Notes: generated by a model not told the origin, from the sequence alone. Numbered from the stretch's first letter, positions 1 to 9,483 are shown. The stretch: 64,000 bases of DNA from Roseateles noduli (GCA_002205125.1 NIOE01000004.1:62001-126000); one strand, 5' to 3'. Numbers and translations are program-made.

Positions 1-1
1 A

Positions 2-25
2 GCGCTGGACCGGCTGACCCGCTGA
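2..25 (+). CDS. 3' end of an upstream gene (partial)
   Basis: An open frame entering from the left edge reads ALDRLTR and stops with TGA at 23-25. The next gene starts only 8 bases later with its own Shine-Dalgarno-like GAGG, which suggests the two are co-transcribed. Too little of the protein is visible to name it. Confidence 0.35.
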   Translation, partial: ALDRLTR

Positions 26-33
26 GGCCCGGC

Positions 34-1224
34 ATGCAAGACGCCTCAGCCCCGCCTTCCTCCGCTACTGCCGGCCCGGCCGCTCCGGCCGCTTCAGCCG
101 GTTCAGCTGCCGCGGGGCCCGTGGTCATCAAGTCCCGGCTGCTGAAGCAGCTCGACAAGGACATCGCCGCGGCGACCTCGCCAACCGCCTCGGCCGCGGC
201 GCGGGCCAAGCGGGCGATGCTGCTGGCGAGACACGGTGCAGTGGGCGAGGCGCGCGAGGCGCTGACGGCGCTGCATCAGCTGTCGTTCCAGCATCCGCAT
301 CCGGAGATCGGGGCCTGGCTGCACATGGCCGAAGGCCTGATGAGCTACTACAACGGCTTCGTCGCGCAGCAGGCCTGGGACCGCATCCAGCGCGCGCATG
401 CGATCGCGGGCACCTCGCCCGCGTTGATCGAGGTGAGGGTGCTGGCGTCGGCCTGGCTGTCGCAGCTGGCCTTCATCCGCCACGATCCGGTGGCGCTGGT
501 GGACTACGCCAAGCGCTGTCTCGGCGAGGCGCTGCCCGAGCACAACGTCGCGCAGGCGCGTCTGGCGATCACGATGGGTCTGGCCTGGCATTACGCCGGC
601 GACCTGGCGACCGCGCAGCGCTGGTACATCCGCGCGCGCCGTCATGCGTCGGTGGAGGGCGACGACGCGTCGCTGTCGGCGCTGATGTTCAACATGGCCG
701 GCATGCGCGCCTCGCAGCTGCGGCGCGAGAGCCTGTCGAGCCAGTCGTGGCGCGGGACCGAGTTGATGCTCTCGGTGGACTCGGTGCACCACTTCGACGA
801 GGCCGTCGGCGCGCAGATGATGACCGAGCTGACGCCGGTGCTGCGTGCGCAGGTGCTGACGATGCAGGGCGGTTTCGACGAGGCCAGACGACTCTACGAA
901 GAACATCTGCCGCAGGCGATGTCGCTGGGGCTGGAGCGCCTGGGCAGCAGCCTGCTGTCGGACCTGGCGTGGTGCCGGGCCAACCTCGGGCAGCACGAGC
1001 ACGCGCTGCATCAGGCGCGCGAGGCCGAGATCGAACTCGATCCCGAGTGCGAGCTCGACGACCGCGCGATCACGCACAGCCGCCTGGCGCAGACCTTCCA
1101 GATGCTGGGCGAGACGGCCGACGCGGATCGCCATCAGGCGCTGGCCGACGAGGCCTGGCGGCAGTTCGCCGAACAGCAGCAGCAATGGCGCGATCTGCTC
1201 GCGGGTAGCGCGCTCGAAGCCTGA
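34..1224 (+). CDS. TPR-like helical repeat protein, function unknown
   Basis: A 396-residue soluble protein with no signal peptide or membrane segment. After an Ala/Pro-rich N-terminus of about 30 residues it consists of helix pairs with the A/L/Y/W spacing of tetratricopeptide repeats, for example the segments around LAWHYAGDLATAQRWYIRAR and the C-terminal stretch with LGQHEHALHQAREAE. No catalytic motif is seen, so a scaffold or regulatory role is inferred. GAGG lies 7 bases before the ATG. It follows the partial upstream gene closely and converges on the esterase gene, their stops being 4 bases apart. I do not recognise a specific family. Confidence 0.7.
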   Translation: MQDASAPPSSATAGPAAPAASAGSAAAGPVVIKSRLLKQLDKDIAAATSPTASAAARAKRAMLLARHGAVGEAREALTALHQLSFQHPHPEIGAWLHMAEGLMSYYNGFVAQQAWDRIQRAHAIAGTSPALIEVRVLASAWLSQLAFIRHDPVALVDYAKRCLGEALPEHNVAQARLAITMGLAWHYAGDLATAQRWYIRARRHASVEGDDASLSALMFNMAGMRASQLRRESLSSQSWRGTELMLSVDSVHHFDEAVGAQMMTELTPVLRAQVLTMQGGFDEARRLYEEHLPQAMSLGLERLGSSLLSDLAWCRANLGQHEHALHQAREAEIELDPECELDDRAITHSRLAQTFQMLGETADADRHQALADEAWRQFAEQQQQWRDLLAGSALEA

Positions 1225-1228
1225 GCGC

Positions 1229-2242
1229 TCAGTCCCGCGTCGCGAAGCGCTTCGCGACGAAGCGCCAGATCATCGCCGTCGCGTCCGGTCCGGTCGGATC
1301 GCTGAACGGCTCCTTTGCGGTCCCGCCGCTCCACGCATGACCGAGGCCGTCGATCTCCACGAGCGTCGCGGCGATGGAGCTCCCGCGCTTGAAATCCACG
1401 ACCGTCATCGGCAGCCGTTTCCCGCGCTGCACGCGGCGATCGTGCACCGTGGCGGCGCCCGCGGCGAGCGCCCACTGGCGGACCGCCTCGAAGGCATTGG
1501 ACGCTGCGACGACGCGATCCTTGTTGCCCTGGATCACGAGCAGCGGCGGCCATGCCGTGCCGCCATCGACGACGGCGGCGCCGGCGTTGCCGCGCATGGC
1601 ACGCAGCGCCGTCGTCGCGGAACTCGCCAGGCCCGGCGGCACGCCCGAGTGCATCGCGACGGCCTGGAAGCGTTCCGGATGCAGCGTTGCCAGCAGCGCG
1701 GCCATGCCCGCGCCCGCGGAGAGCCCCACGACGGCCACGCGCCCGCGATCGGCGCCGTGGAGCAGGCAGACCTGATCGATGGCGGCGAGGATCAGCGTGG
1801 CCTCGCCCTGCGCGCGGCCGGACTCGGTCTCGAACCAGTTCCAGCAGCGCTGCGGATTGGCGAGCCGGCTCTGCTCGGGATAGAGCACCAGGAAGCGCTC
1901 GCGCGCCGCAAGCCGGTTCATCCGCGTGCTGCGCGCGAAGCCGGCCGGATCCTGTCCGCAGCCGTGCAGCATCACGATCAGCGGCGGGCGTTCGCCCGCG
2001 CTCAACCCCGTAGGCCGGAAGAGCCGGAATCGCCGCATGCCCGCGCGTGCGGTCGCCAGGCCGGACAGCCAGTCGCCGAGACCGGGCGACGGATGCGGCG
2101 GCGTCTTCGTCAGGCCGGGGACGACCTCCTTGGTGGCATCCCGGGCGACCTTCGTCGCCGCGCGCACGACCTGACCCGTGACGGCGCGCAGGCCCTTGTT
2201 CCAGGCCTTGCGCAGGGCGGCAGTGGAGGAGCGTTTGGGCAT
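1229..2242 (-). CDS. PHB depolymerase-family esterase (LpqC-like)
   Basis: A 337-residue alpha/beta-hydrolase of the poly(3-hydroxybutyrate) depolymerase/LpqC esterase family. The oxyanion region LIVMLHGCGQDP (about residues 88-99), the nucleophile box GLSAG (Ser175), an Asp in QGNKDRVV (Asp242) and His302 in GLGHAWSGG form the expected triad. The N-terminal 50 residues are basic, with no clear signal peptide, so it may act on cytoplasmic granules or short esters; the substrate cannot be told from sequence. I chose the ATG at 2240-2242 (MPKRSS) because the frame upstream is Arg-rich and unlike protein. Confidence 0.85.
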   Translation of the reverse strand: MPKRSSTAALRKAWNKGLRAVTGQVVRAATKVARDATKEVVPGLTKTPPHPSPGLGDWLSGLATARAGMRRFRLFRPTGLSAGERPPLIVMLHGCGQDPAGFARSTRMNRLAARERFLVLYPEQSRLANPQRCWNWFETESGRAQGEATLILAAIDQVCLLHGADRGRVAVVGLSAGAGMAALLATLHPERFQAVAMHSGVPPGLASSATTALRAMRGNAGAAVVDGGTAWPPLLVIQGNKDRVVAASNAFEAVRQWALAAGAATVHDRRVQRGKRLPMTVVDFKRGSSIAATLVEIDGLGHAWSGGTAKEPFSDPTGPDATAMIWRFVAKRFATRD

Positions 2243-2312
2243 CGGCGATCCATCAAGGGGCTGCGCTATTCTCCGGCCGCGGCGAATCGACCGTGAACTC
2301 AAACATCAAGAC

Positions 2313-3320
2313 GTGAGCGCGACGACTCCCGACTTCCTCACCGCGCTGGGCATCGACGCGCAGGCCACCGACCGTGACGTGCGCCGGGCTTACGCGCGGC
2401 GGCTGAAGGCGATCGATCACGAGACCGAGGTCGATGCCTTCCACGCGCTGCGGGAGCACTACCAATCCGCGTTGCAATGGGTCGTCGAACGCGATCGGCA
2501 AGGCGTGCGGCAAGACCCGGCACCGGAAGCGGCACCGACCCCGGCGCAGGACGCGGACTTCGGCGCGGACAGCGAACAGCACGTCCCGGTCGACCACATC
2601 GCGAACACTGTCGCGGTGCCCGCGCACCTCGATGCCATCGAGGCAAGCGACGATCCGGACCAGGCCGTGTTCGACGAATTCAACGCGAAGCTGTCCGCCG
2701 AGGTCGACAGCGAAGCCTCCGCCGAATCGGCGTTGACCGCCGCGCTGCGGGATCCGCGGCTGGCGAGCCTCGATGCGCCGGCGCGCTTCGAGGCGCGGGT
2801 GGCGATCCTGCTCGCCAACGGCTGGCAGCCCGGACACCAGTTCCTGTTGCTGCCCGCCATCAAGGTCTTCGGCTGGAAGCAGGATTTCCGTCGTCTGGAA
2901 ACGCTGGGGCAGGTCGGCGAGTTCCTGCACGCGGCGATCATGCAGCGGGACTACTTCTACGCGCTGTCGCGCGACGTCTTCGAGGTCTACGCGGAAATCG
3001 TCCGGCGGCTGCGCGACGGCAAGGATCCGAGCCGTCGTCTGCTGATGGAGGACATGTCCAAACTGCGGATCCTCACGGCGCAGTTTCCCGACTGGTTGCA
3101 TGTCGTCACATCGATGGAGAACGTGCGACGCTGGTACGCGCTGTTCGACGCGTCGCCGGAAGCGAAGCGCTGGGAGAAGGAGGGGCGGCCGGTTGGCGTG
3201 CTCCATGCGGCGCCTGCGGAGGTGCCCAGGCGTCAGGGCCGGTTCTCTACGGCCGGCTGGTTGCTTCTGCTCATCGTGTCCTCCCTGTCGATGATGAAGA
3301 GTTGCATCGGCGGGCTCTGA
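2313..3320 (+). CDS. DnaJ-like (degenerate J-domain) membrane-anchored protein
   Basis: A 335-residue protein. Residues about 7-55 resemble helices I-III of a J domain (FLTALGIDA, RRAYARRLKAID, FHALREHYQSAL), but the HPD tripeptide that stimulates Hsp70 is absent; ID-HETEVD stands in the loop. A middle helical region follows, and the last 20 residues form one hydrophobic segment (GWLLLLIVSSLSMM), predicting a C-terminal tail anchor. The GTG at 2313 is chosen because J-like homology starts right after it and the upstream part of the frame is Arg-rich and overlaps the divergent esterase gene. Such proteins are common in Burkholderiales but their role is not known to me. Confidence 0.7.
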   Translation: MSATTPDFLTALGIDAQATDRDVRRAYARRLKAIDHETEVDAFHALREHYQSALQWVVERDRQGVRQDPAPEAAPTPAQDADFGADSEQHVPVDHIANTVAVPAHLDAIEASDDPDQAVFDEFNAKLSAEVDSEASAESALTAALRDPRLASLDAPARFEARVAILLANGWQPGHQFLLLPAIKVFGWKQDFRRLETLGQVGEFLHAAIMQRDYFYALSRDVFEVYAEIVRRLRDGKDPSRRLLMEDMSKLRILTAQFPDWLHVVTSMENVRRWYALFDASPEAKRWEKEGRPVGVLHAAPAEVPRRQGRFSTAGWLLLLIVSSLSMMKSCIGGL

Positions 3321-3386
3321 GGTTCTCTCCGGGGCGGACTACCAGGCGTTAACGGGGTCCGCACACCGATTGCCGCATCCGCTGGC

Positions 3387-4226
3387 ATGATCGCCCCCAT
3401 GTCTTCGACACGCTGGTCCCTGGCGGACCTCCCGTTGTCCCGCATCGAGCCGGAGCGCGTGCGCGAGCACGATGCGCTCTTCCTGCTGGTCTGCAGCGCC
3501 TCGTTCATCGAGAGCGGCAGCGACATGTACACGCGCAACCTCATCGACCACTTCGCCGACGATGCCGAGGTCGGTGCCTGGCTGCGCGACCAGTGGGAGC
3601 CGGAGGAGCTGCAGCACGGCGCCGCGCTCAAGGCCTATGTGCGGCACGTGTGGCCGGGCTTCGACTGGGACACGGCCTATGCCGGCTTCTTCGACGAGTA
3701 CGCGCGGCTGTGCACGATGGACGAGCTCGAACCGACGCGCGGCCAGGAGATGGTGGCGCGCTGCATCGTCGAGATGGGCACGACCACCTACTACCAGGCG
3801 CTGCATCAGGCGTGCGACGAGCCGGTGCTGCGCGACCTGTTCTGGCGCATCCGCTGCGACGAGGTGCAGCACTACAAGAACTTCTTCGCCTTCTTCCGCA
3901 AGTACCGTGAGATCGAGGGGCTGCATCGCGGCCAGGTGCTGGCCGCGCTCGTGCGCCGCGCGCTGGAGCTGCGAAAGGAAGATGCGTCGATCGCGCTGAG
4001 GCATGCGGTGAACGGACGCTTGCGCACCGGCGCCGCGGACGGCGGCCCCGCGCCCATCGCCAACGCGGAGCAGCTGACGCAGGACGCGATCCAGCTGGTC
4101 AGCAAGAACCTGCCGATGGGACTGGCCGTGCGCATGAGCTTGAAGCCGCTGCTCCTGCGTCCCGGCTTGCAGCGCGTGGTCGAGCGCCCGCTCGCGGCCA
4201 TTGGTCGCCGGGTCCTGCTGACCTGA
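3387..4226 (+). CDS. Ferritin-like di-iron protein
   Basis: A 279-residue protein with the full ligand set of a ferritin-like di-iron carboxylate site: Glu42, Glu74-x2-His77 (EELQH), Glu129 (IVEMG) and Glu159-x2-His162 (DEVQHY), spaced on four helices. This pattern is shared by acyl-ACP desaturase, R2-type and rubrerythrin-like proteins; which oxidation it catalyses is not known. It lacks the C-terminal rubredoxin domain of rubrerythrin. The C-terminal 100 residues may be membrane-associated but have no clear transmembrane segment. ATG at 3387 or, four codons later, at 3399 are both possible. It ends in a 110-base gap before the converging LysR gene. Confidence 0.75.
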   Translation: MIAPMSSTRWSLADLPLSRIEPERVREHDALFLLVCSASFIESGSDMYTRNLIDHFADDAEVGAWLRDQWEPEELQHGAALKAYVRHVWPGFDWDTAYAGFFDEYARLCTMDELEPTRGQEMVARCIVEMGTTTYYQALHQACDEPVLRDLFWRIRCDEVQHYKNFFAFFRKYREIEGLHRGQVLAALVRRALELRKEDASIALRHAVNGRLRTGAADGGPAPIANAEQLTQDAIQLVSKNLPMGLAVRMSLKPLLLRPGLQRVVERPLAAIGRRVLLT

Positions 4227-4336
4227 CCGCATACCAAGGCCCGCGACCCACGTCGCTCACTGGGGCCGGAATGGGGCTTGGGGTTCCCGGAGGGAGGCCC
4301 CATGCCCCGTGGAGAGCCCGCGCCTGGCGATTGCAG

Positions 4337-5233
4337 TCATCGTCGCAGGTGCTCCACCGCCAGATCGATGAACGCGCGCACCTTGCGCGACGCTCGCAGC
4401 CCTTGGTGCTGAAGCGCCTGCACGGGCACCGGTGGTGGTGAGTGCTTCGCCAGCACCTCGACCAGCTCGCCTGAAGCGAGTTGAGCGTCGACCATGTACG
4501 ACAGCACGCGCGTGATCCCGAGCCCGTTGCTCGCGGCGGCGATCGCGTGATCGTTGCTGTTGGTGGAAAGTCTCGCCCGCACCGGCACGGCGACCGTCGC
4601 CGCATCAACGCCTGACCCCGCGCGGAACTTCCATTCAGCGCCGGGCTCCACGCCCAGCGCTGCGACCAGCGTGTGCTTCTCCAGGTCCTTGGGCGACTTC
4701 GGCGTGCCGTGCCGCTGGAGGTAATCCGGGGACGCGCACGCCACGCGCCGCACCGTCATCAGCGGCGTCGCGTGGAAGGAGGCATCGGGCAGGTCGCCGA
4801 TGCGGATGGCCACGTCCACGTCCTCGTTGAGCAGGTTGACGTTGCGGTCGAGGAAGCGGCATTCGACCTCCGTCTCCGGATACTGCCGCAGGTAGTCCAG
4901 CACCACCTCGTTCAGCCGCAGCCGCCCGAACATCACCGACGCGCTGACCACGAGCTTCCCCTTCACCGCGCCGTGCGAGCCGCTCGCCACCTGCTCGATG
5001 TCCTGCAGCTCGCCGAGCACCCGCCGGCAATCCTGCGCGTAGCGCTCGCCGACCTCGGTGACCTTGACCACGCGCGTCGTGCGCACCAGCAGGCGCACGT
5101 TCATCGCGGCTTCGAGCTCGCTCACCGCGCGCGTCACGACCGGCGCGGACACGCCCAGCCGCCGCGCCGCCGCGGAGAAGCCGCCGTCCTGAACGACGGC
5201 CACGAAGATGGCCATGGCATCGAGCTTGTCCAT
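4337..5233 (-). CDS. LysR-family transcriptional regulator
   Basis: A 298-residue LTTR. Residues 1-60 hold the winged helix-turn-helix (FVAVVQDGGFSAAARRLGVS, then VVTRAVSELEAAMNVRLLVR), followed by the two-lobed effector domain. The start MDKLDAM at 5233 is where the family normally begins; the longer frame upstream is not protein-like. It is transcribed divergently from the TDT-family transporter across a 199-base gap, so by the usual LTTR arrangement it probably controls that transporter. The effector is unknown. Confidence 0.9.
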   Translation of the reverse strand: MDKLDAMAIFVAVVQDGGFSAAARRLGVSAPVVTRAVSELEAAMNVRLLVRTTRVVKVTEVGERYAQDCRRVLGELQDIEQVASGSHGAVKGKLVVSASVMFGRLRLNEVVLDYLRQYPETEVECRFLDRNVNLLNEDVDVAIRIGDLPDASFHATPLMTVRRVACASPDYLQRHGTPKSPKDLEKHTLVAALGVEPGAEWKFRAGSGVDAATVAVPVRARLSTNSNDHAIAAASNGLGITRVLSYMVDAQLASGELVEVLAKHSPPPVPVQALQHQGLRASRKVRAFIDLAVEHLRR

Positions 5234-5432
5234 GTGTTGTCCGATCGAACGAATGTCATTTCCAGGCTGGCCGATTCTCGCTGCGCTCCACCGCCCGCAG
5301 ATCGCACATCGTGTCGGTTCCGCGCCGCCTTTGGAGGGAGCTTCCAACAACTCCCGATTGATCGCCCCGGGGGCGACTCCTACAGTCCGCTCGTCCCGAC
5401 CGCTCCCCCGGCCGGCGCGCAGGAGCACCTCG

Positions 5433-6428
5433 ATGAACGCATCCCGTTGGGCGGTCCCCGCCTCCTACTTCAGCATGGTGCTGGGCCTGACCGGCCTGGG
5501 CAACGGCTGGCGCGTGGCGGCGCGCCTGTGGGGCTTCCCCGCCTGGATCGGCGAGGCCGTCATGGCGGTCGCCGTGACCGTGTGGGCGGTGCTGCTGCTG
5601 CGCTTCGCGATCAAGTGGATCGCCGTCCGCGACGCGGCCAAGGCCGAAGCCGCGCATCCGATCCTGTGCTGCTTCATCGCGCTGGTGCCCGTGGCGACGA
5701 TGCTCGCCGGCATCGGCGTGCTGCCGCATGCGCACGGCGTGGGGACGGCGATCATCCTCGTGGGCGCGGCGGCGTCGCTGCTGTTCGGGCTGTGGCGCCA
5801 CGGCGGCCAGTGGCGCGGCGGTCGCGACGAGAAGACCACGACCACCGTGCTGTACCTGCCCACCGTCGGCGCCAACCTGGTGTCGGCGATCGCGATCTCG
5901 GCGCTCGGGTGGCCGACCTGGGGCCAGCTGTTCTTCGGCGCCGGCGTGCTGGCCTGGATCGTCCAGGAATCCATCATCCTGGGCCGCTTCCTGACCGTCG
6001 AGCCGCTCCCGCTGGCGCTGCGCCCGACCGTCGGCATCCAGATGGCGCCGCCCGCCGTCTCGCTGCTGGCCTATGCGGCGGTCACCACCGGTCCGCCGGA
6101 CATCGTCGCCCGCATGCTGCTGGGCTACGCGATCGTGCAGGCGCTGATGGTGCTGCGGCTGATGCCGTGGATCCGCCAGCCGTTCACGCTGTCGTACTGG
6201 GCCTTCACCTTCGGCGCGACCGCGATCTCCACCGGCACCATGCGCTTCGCGGAGCGCGGCGATGATCCCGTCTTCACGACGCTCGCGCCGGTGCTCTTCG
6301 CGATGAGCAACGTCGTCATCATCGGCCTGTCGATCGCGTCGGTGCTGTGGGTGCTGCGTTCGAAACCGGCGCCTGCGCCGGCCGCCGGGGCGACCGCCGC
6401 TCCGGCAGGCCCGGCGCCGACGCGCTGA
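5433..6428 (+). CDS. TDT/TehA-family membrane transporter (SLAC1-like)
   Basis: A 331-residue integral membrane protein with about ten hydrophobic segments and the N-terminal family features YFSMVLGLTGLGNGWRVA. The TDT/SLAC1 family includes TehA (tellurite/anion channel) and C4-dicarboxylate or sulfite exporters; the substrate is not decided here. The start has a good AGGAG at 5421-5425. It lies opposite a divergent LysR gene. The C-terminus ends in an Ala/Pro-rich cytoplasmic tail. Confidence 0.85.
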   Translation: MNASRWAVPASYFSMVLGLTGLGNGWRVAARLWGFPAWIGEAVMAVAVTVWAVLLLRFAIKWIAVRDAAKAEAAHPILCCFIALVPVATMLAGIGVLPHAHGVGTAIILVGAAASLLFGLWRHGGQWRGGRDEKTTTTVLYLPTVGANLVSAIAISALGWPTWGQLFFGAGVLAWIVQESIILGRFLTVEPLPLALRPTVGIQMAPPAVSLLAYAAVTTGPPDIVARMLLGYAIVQALMVLRLMPWIRQPFTLSYWAFTFGATAISTGTMRFAERGDDPVFTTLAPVLFAMSNVVIIGLSIASVLWVLRSKPAPAPAAGATAAPAGPAPTR

Positions 6429-6441
6429 GCGTTCGCCAAGC

Positions 6442-8388
6442 TCAGATCACGCGCTCGCCAGCGGCCCTGACACGCTTGCACAGCGCCGTGTAGGGCGCCT
6501 CGTCCGTGATCAGGTGGACCGTCGCCGGCCATGCCTGCGCGGCCAGCGTTTCGAGCGCCTCCTGGCGGCGGCTGCCGCGGCTCCAGCGCGTGAAGCGGAT
6601 CACCACGACCAATGCGACCGCCTCCGAATCCGCTGGGATCCTGCGGCGCGCGATCCATGCCTCGACGATGTTCGGCGTCATCGCCGACAGCTGGTGGCGC
6701 AGCGTCGTCAGCGCCTCGACGGAGAAGCCGCTCGGCATCGCCTCGGCCTTCGCGTCGAGCTGGCCGACCTGCTGGTCGCGCGAGGCTTCCCATTCGGCAC
6801 GTTGGCGCCAACGCTCCGCGTACTGCTCGGCGCGCGGGTCCTTGCGCGGAACGAGGAACTCATAGGCGCGCTCGCAAGCCGGGCGGATCGCGTCGCCGTC
6901 CAGGCTCATCGCCCGGTCGAGCAGCGCCAGACCCGATTCGTCGTCCTTGTCGAGGCGCAGCAGGCCTTCCATGTACAGCGCCGTCGCGCGGTCGGGATGC
7001 GCCGCGTTGAAGGCGACGATCTGCGGGAGGTGGTCCTCGTCGGGGCGCAGCTGCACGTCCAGGCGCAGCAGCTCGAAGGCCTCGTCGACGGTGCGCTCGG
7101 GCAGTGCCTGCAGCACGTTCGCGCGCTCGCGCAGCTCGGACCAGTGGCGGTGCTGATCGCGCCAGCCCGGCAGCACGTCGTTGCGCCATTGCTGCTGGAT
7201 CTCGCGCCGCAGCGTCGACACCGCGGCACCGAGCCAGACAGTCGCCGCCGAGTTCGAGTTCGAGTTCGAGTTCGAGTTCGAGGCCGAGCCCGCTGCCGCA
7301 GGGTTCGCCTCATCCGTCGAGAGATCGGGCGGCGGCAGCGTCAACTGCGTGTCGGCAACGCCCAGCGCGCGCAGGCGCTGTCGCAGCGACGGATGGGTGT
7401 CGGCCACGCCGGGATCCCGCGCGAGCGCCGCGTCCAGGTCCTTGCTCGACAACGCGGGCGCCTGCGGCGCGGACGCGGTGCGCGCCCAGCGTTCGGCGAG
7501 GTCCTCGGGCGGCGAGTTCTCCGACCGCGCCGTCTTGAACAGGTCGGTCAGGAAGCGGTCGTAGCTGCCGCCGCTGATGTTCACGCGCTTGAGGGCCGAC
7601 GCGGCGGCGGCCGGGCCGACGAGCTCCGCGGCTGCGGCGTCCGCCTGGTACTCGTTGGCGCGCGCCAGCACGAAGGTGTAGGCGTTGAAGTAGGGCGCGT
7701 ACCAGTCGACCGGCTTGCGCAGCAGGCGGCCGCTCCAGCCGCTCCAGTGCTCGGCGATGGCCTGGATCGTTCCCCAGGACAGGCGCAACCGGTAGATGAA
7801 GGCGCCGAAGCGGCCGTGCGAACCGGCCAGATGCCCGTATTCATGCGCGACGACGGCCATCGCCTCGTCGGGCGTCGCGGCCTCCAGCAGCGGCAACCCC
7901 AGCAGCAGGTAGTTGCGCGGGAAACCGATGAGGCCGAACAGCGGCCGCTGCACGACGGCCGCGTTCATCTCGTTGATCAGCAGCACGTGGTGGAAGCGCG
8001 GACCGCGCATCCGACGGCGCATGTCGTCGAGCGCGGCGAACAGCGCGGGGGCCTGCTCCTGCGTGACCGGCAGGCCGGTCGGCGCCGGCAGCCGCACGAA
8101 CAGCGCGGAGAACGAGGCCTTCAACAGGAACCACATCGGGAAGGCCAGCACGATCAGCAGCTTGCCGAGCTTGAGCAGCAGGATCAGCGCGCCGCCGCCG
8201 CTGGAGATCATCCACCAGGCCAGACCGGCCAGCACCAGCAGGCCCGCGCCGGCGAAGGACAGCAGCACCGCCAGCAGCACGAAGCCCGCCAGCGCCAGCA
8301 GCGCCACCTTCATCTTGTAGGCCTCGGGGGCCTGTTCGCTCTCCCGCTCCAGGCGGGCCACCATCTGCTCGAAGTCGGCAGTCTTCAT
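6442..8388 (-). CDS. M48-family membrane metallopeptidase
   Basis: A 648-residue protein. Three hydrophobic segments lie between about residues 28 and 100. The zinc motif HEYGH is at 182-186 in VVAHEYGHLAGSH, and a downstream Glu in RANEYQADAAAAE is the expected third ligand. This matches M48 (HtpX/Ste24-like) peptidases that act at the cytoplasmic membrane. The C-terminal half is a long helical, TPR-like extension. It contains an alternating Ser-Asn run encoded by a (GAGTTC)5 repeat. It converges on the TDT transporter gene (14-base gap). Its physiological substrate is unknown. Confidence 0.85.
   Translation of the reverse strand: MKTADFEQMVARLERESEQAPEAYKMKVALLALAGFVLLAVLLSFAGAGLLVLAGLAWWMISSGGGALILLLKLGKLLIVLAFPMWFLLKASFSALFVRLPAPTGLPVTQEQAPALFAALDDMRRRMRGPRFHHVLLINEMNAAVVQRPLFGLIGFPRNYLLLGLPLLEAATPDEAMAVVAHEYGHLAGSHGRFGAFIYRLRLSWGTIQAIAEHWSGWSGRLLRKPVDWYAPYFNAYTFVLARANEYQADAAAAELVGPAAAASALKRVNISGGSYDRFLTDLFKTARSENSPPEDLAERWARTASAPQAPALSSKDLDAALARDPGVADTHPSLRQRLRALGVADTQLTLPPPDLSTDEANPAAAGSASNSNSNSNSNSAATVWLGAAVSTLRREIQQQWRNDVLPGWRDQHRHWSELRERANVLQALPERTVDEAFELLRLDVQLRPDEDHLPQIVAFNAAHPDRATALYMEGLLRLDKDDESGLALLDRAMSLDGDAIRPACERAYEFLVPRKDPRAEQYAERWRQRAEWEASRDQQVGQLDAKAEAMPSGFSVEALTTLRHQLSAMTPNIVEAWIARRRIPADSEAVALVVVIRFTRWSRGSRRQEALETLAAQAWPATVHLITDEAPYTALCKRVRAAGERVI
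7250..7279. repeat. Hexanucleotide microsatellite (GAGTTC)5 within the M48 peptidase gene
   Basis: Five exact tandem copies of GAGTTC (+ strand), followed by a partial GAG. On the coding strand they give alternating Ser-Asn codons in the linker between the peptidase and helical domains. The unit is a multiple of three, so copy-number change would alter linker length without a frameshift. Confidence 0.9.
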
Positions 8389-8490
8389 CCTCGTTCCTCC
8401 CTCGCGCCCTCCGGCGCCGCTCGATTCCCGTCGTCGTTCATGCTTGGCGTCTGTCGCGCCGCGGGCGGATTGTGAAGGCGGAACGGCGGG

Positions 8491-9468
8491 TCAGCGATCC
8501 CCCGCGTTGAGGAGATTCCCGGAGGTCGGGCGATCGTCGAAGGGCGCGAACACCTCGGCGACCCAGTCGACGAACAAGCGCAGCTTCGCGCTCAGATGTC
8601 GCGACGCCGGATAGACGACATGCAGCGGGTGACGCGGCCGGGTCCAGTCGGTCAGCACCGTGCGCAGCGCGCCGCTCTCCAGGTGCGGCGACGCCGCGAA
8701 GCGGAAGGTCTGGCCCAGGCCGGCGCCGGACAGCAGTGCGCTCAGGTGCGCGGTGCTCTCGTTGACGGCCATCACGGTCTCGCCGGCGATCTGCAGGTGC
8801 TCGTCGCCGCGGTGGAACTCCAGCGGAAACGCCCGGCCCGTCAACGACGAGAAGTAGCCCGCGATCGCATGACCCGGCACCCGCGTCCGGTCCTCGGGGC
8901 CGTGGGCGCGGGCGATCAGCTCGGAAGGATGCTTCGGGACGCCGCGCGCCTTCAGGTAGACCGGGCTCGCGCAGGTGACCCAGTCGAGGTCGGCGATGCG
9001 GCGCGCGACCAGCGTGGTGTCCGCCAGTTCGCCGCCGCGGATGACGCAGTCGACGCCTTCGCCGATGAGGTCCACGGGCCGGTCGCTCACGCCCAGGTCC
9101 ACATGCAGCTCCGGATGGCGCGCGCGGAAGTCGGGCAGGGCGGGGATCAGGATCATGTTGGCCAGCACGGAGCCGATGTCCACGCGCAAGCGGCCGCGCG
9201 CCTGTGCGCGCGTCTGCGCGGCGAGCTCGTCCATCTCCGCGAGATCCTCGATCAGACGCCGCGCGCGCTCGTAGTACGCCGCGCCCTCGGGCGTCACGCT
9301 GACGCGCCGCGTCGTGCGCTGCAGCAACCGCGTGCCGAGGTGGCGCTCCAGGTCCTGCACCAGCTTCGTCACGGTCGGACGCGGGATGTTCATCGCATCG
9401 GCGGCCTTCGAGAACGCGCCCGATTCGGCGATGCGCACGAAGACGCGCAAGGCAAGCAACTGGTCCAT
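8491..9468 (-). CDS. LysR-family transcriptional regulator
   Basis: A 325-residue LTTR with N-terminal HTH (FVRIAESGAFSKAADAMNIP, then PTVTKLVQDLERHLGTRLL) and a PBP2-like effector domain. A very strong AGGAGGAGG precedes the ATG at 9466-9468. It is divergent from the SDR gene at 9603. The intervening 134 bases hold the palindrome CCTGAA-N10-TTCAGG, so it probably regulates the SDR and itself. The ligand is unknown. Confidence 0.92.
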   Translation of the reverse strand: MDQLLALRVFVRIAESGAFSKAADAMNIPRPTVTKLVQDLERHLGTRLLQRTTRRVSVTPEGAAYYERARRLIEDLAEMDELAAQTRAQARGRLRVDIGSVLANMILIPALPDFRARHPELHVDLGVSDRPVDLIGEGVDCVIRGGELADTTLVARRIADLDWVTCASPVYLKARGVPKHPSELIARAHGPEDRTRVPGHAIAGYFSSLTGRAFPLEFHRGDEHLQIAGETVMAVNESTAHLSALLSGAGLGQTFRFAASPHLESGALRTVLTDWTRPRHPLHVVYPASRHLSAKLRLFVDWVAEVFAPFDDRPTSGNLLNAGDR

Positions 9469-9483
9469 CGATCGATTCCTCCT

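Noticed and set aside
4227-4336. Possible terminator between the ferritin-like and LysR genes
   Set aside because: ATGGGGC and GCCCCAT could pair, but the loop is about 19 bases and no T-run follows.
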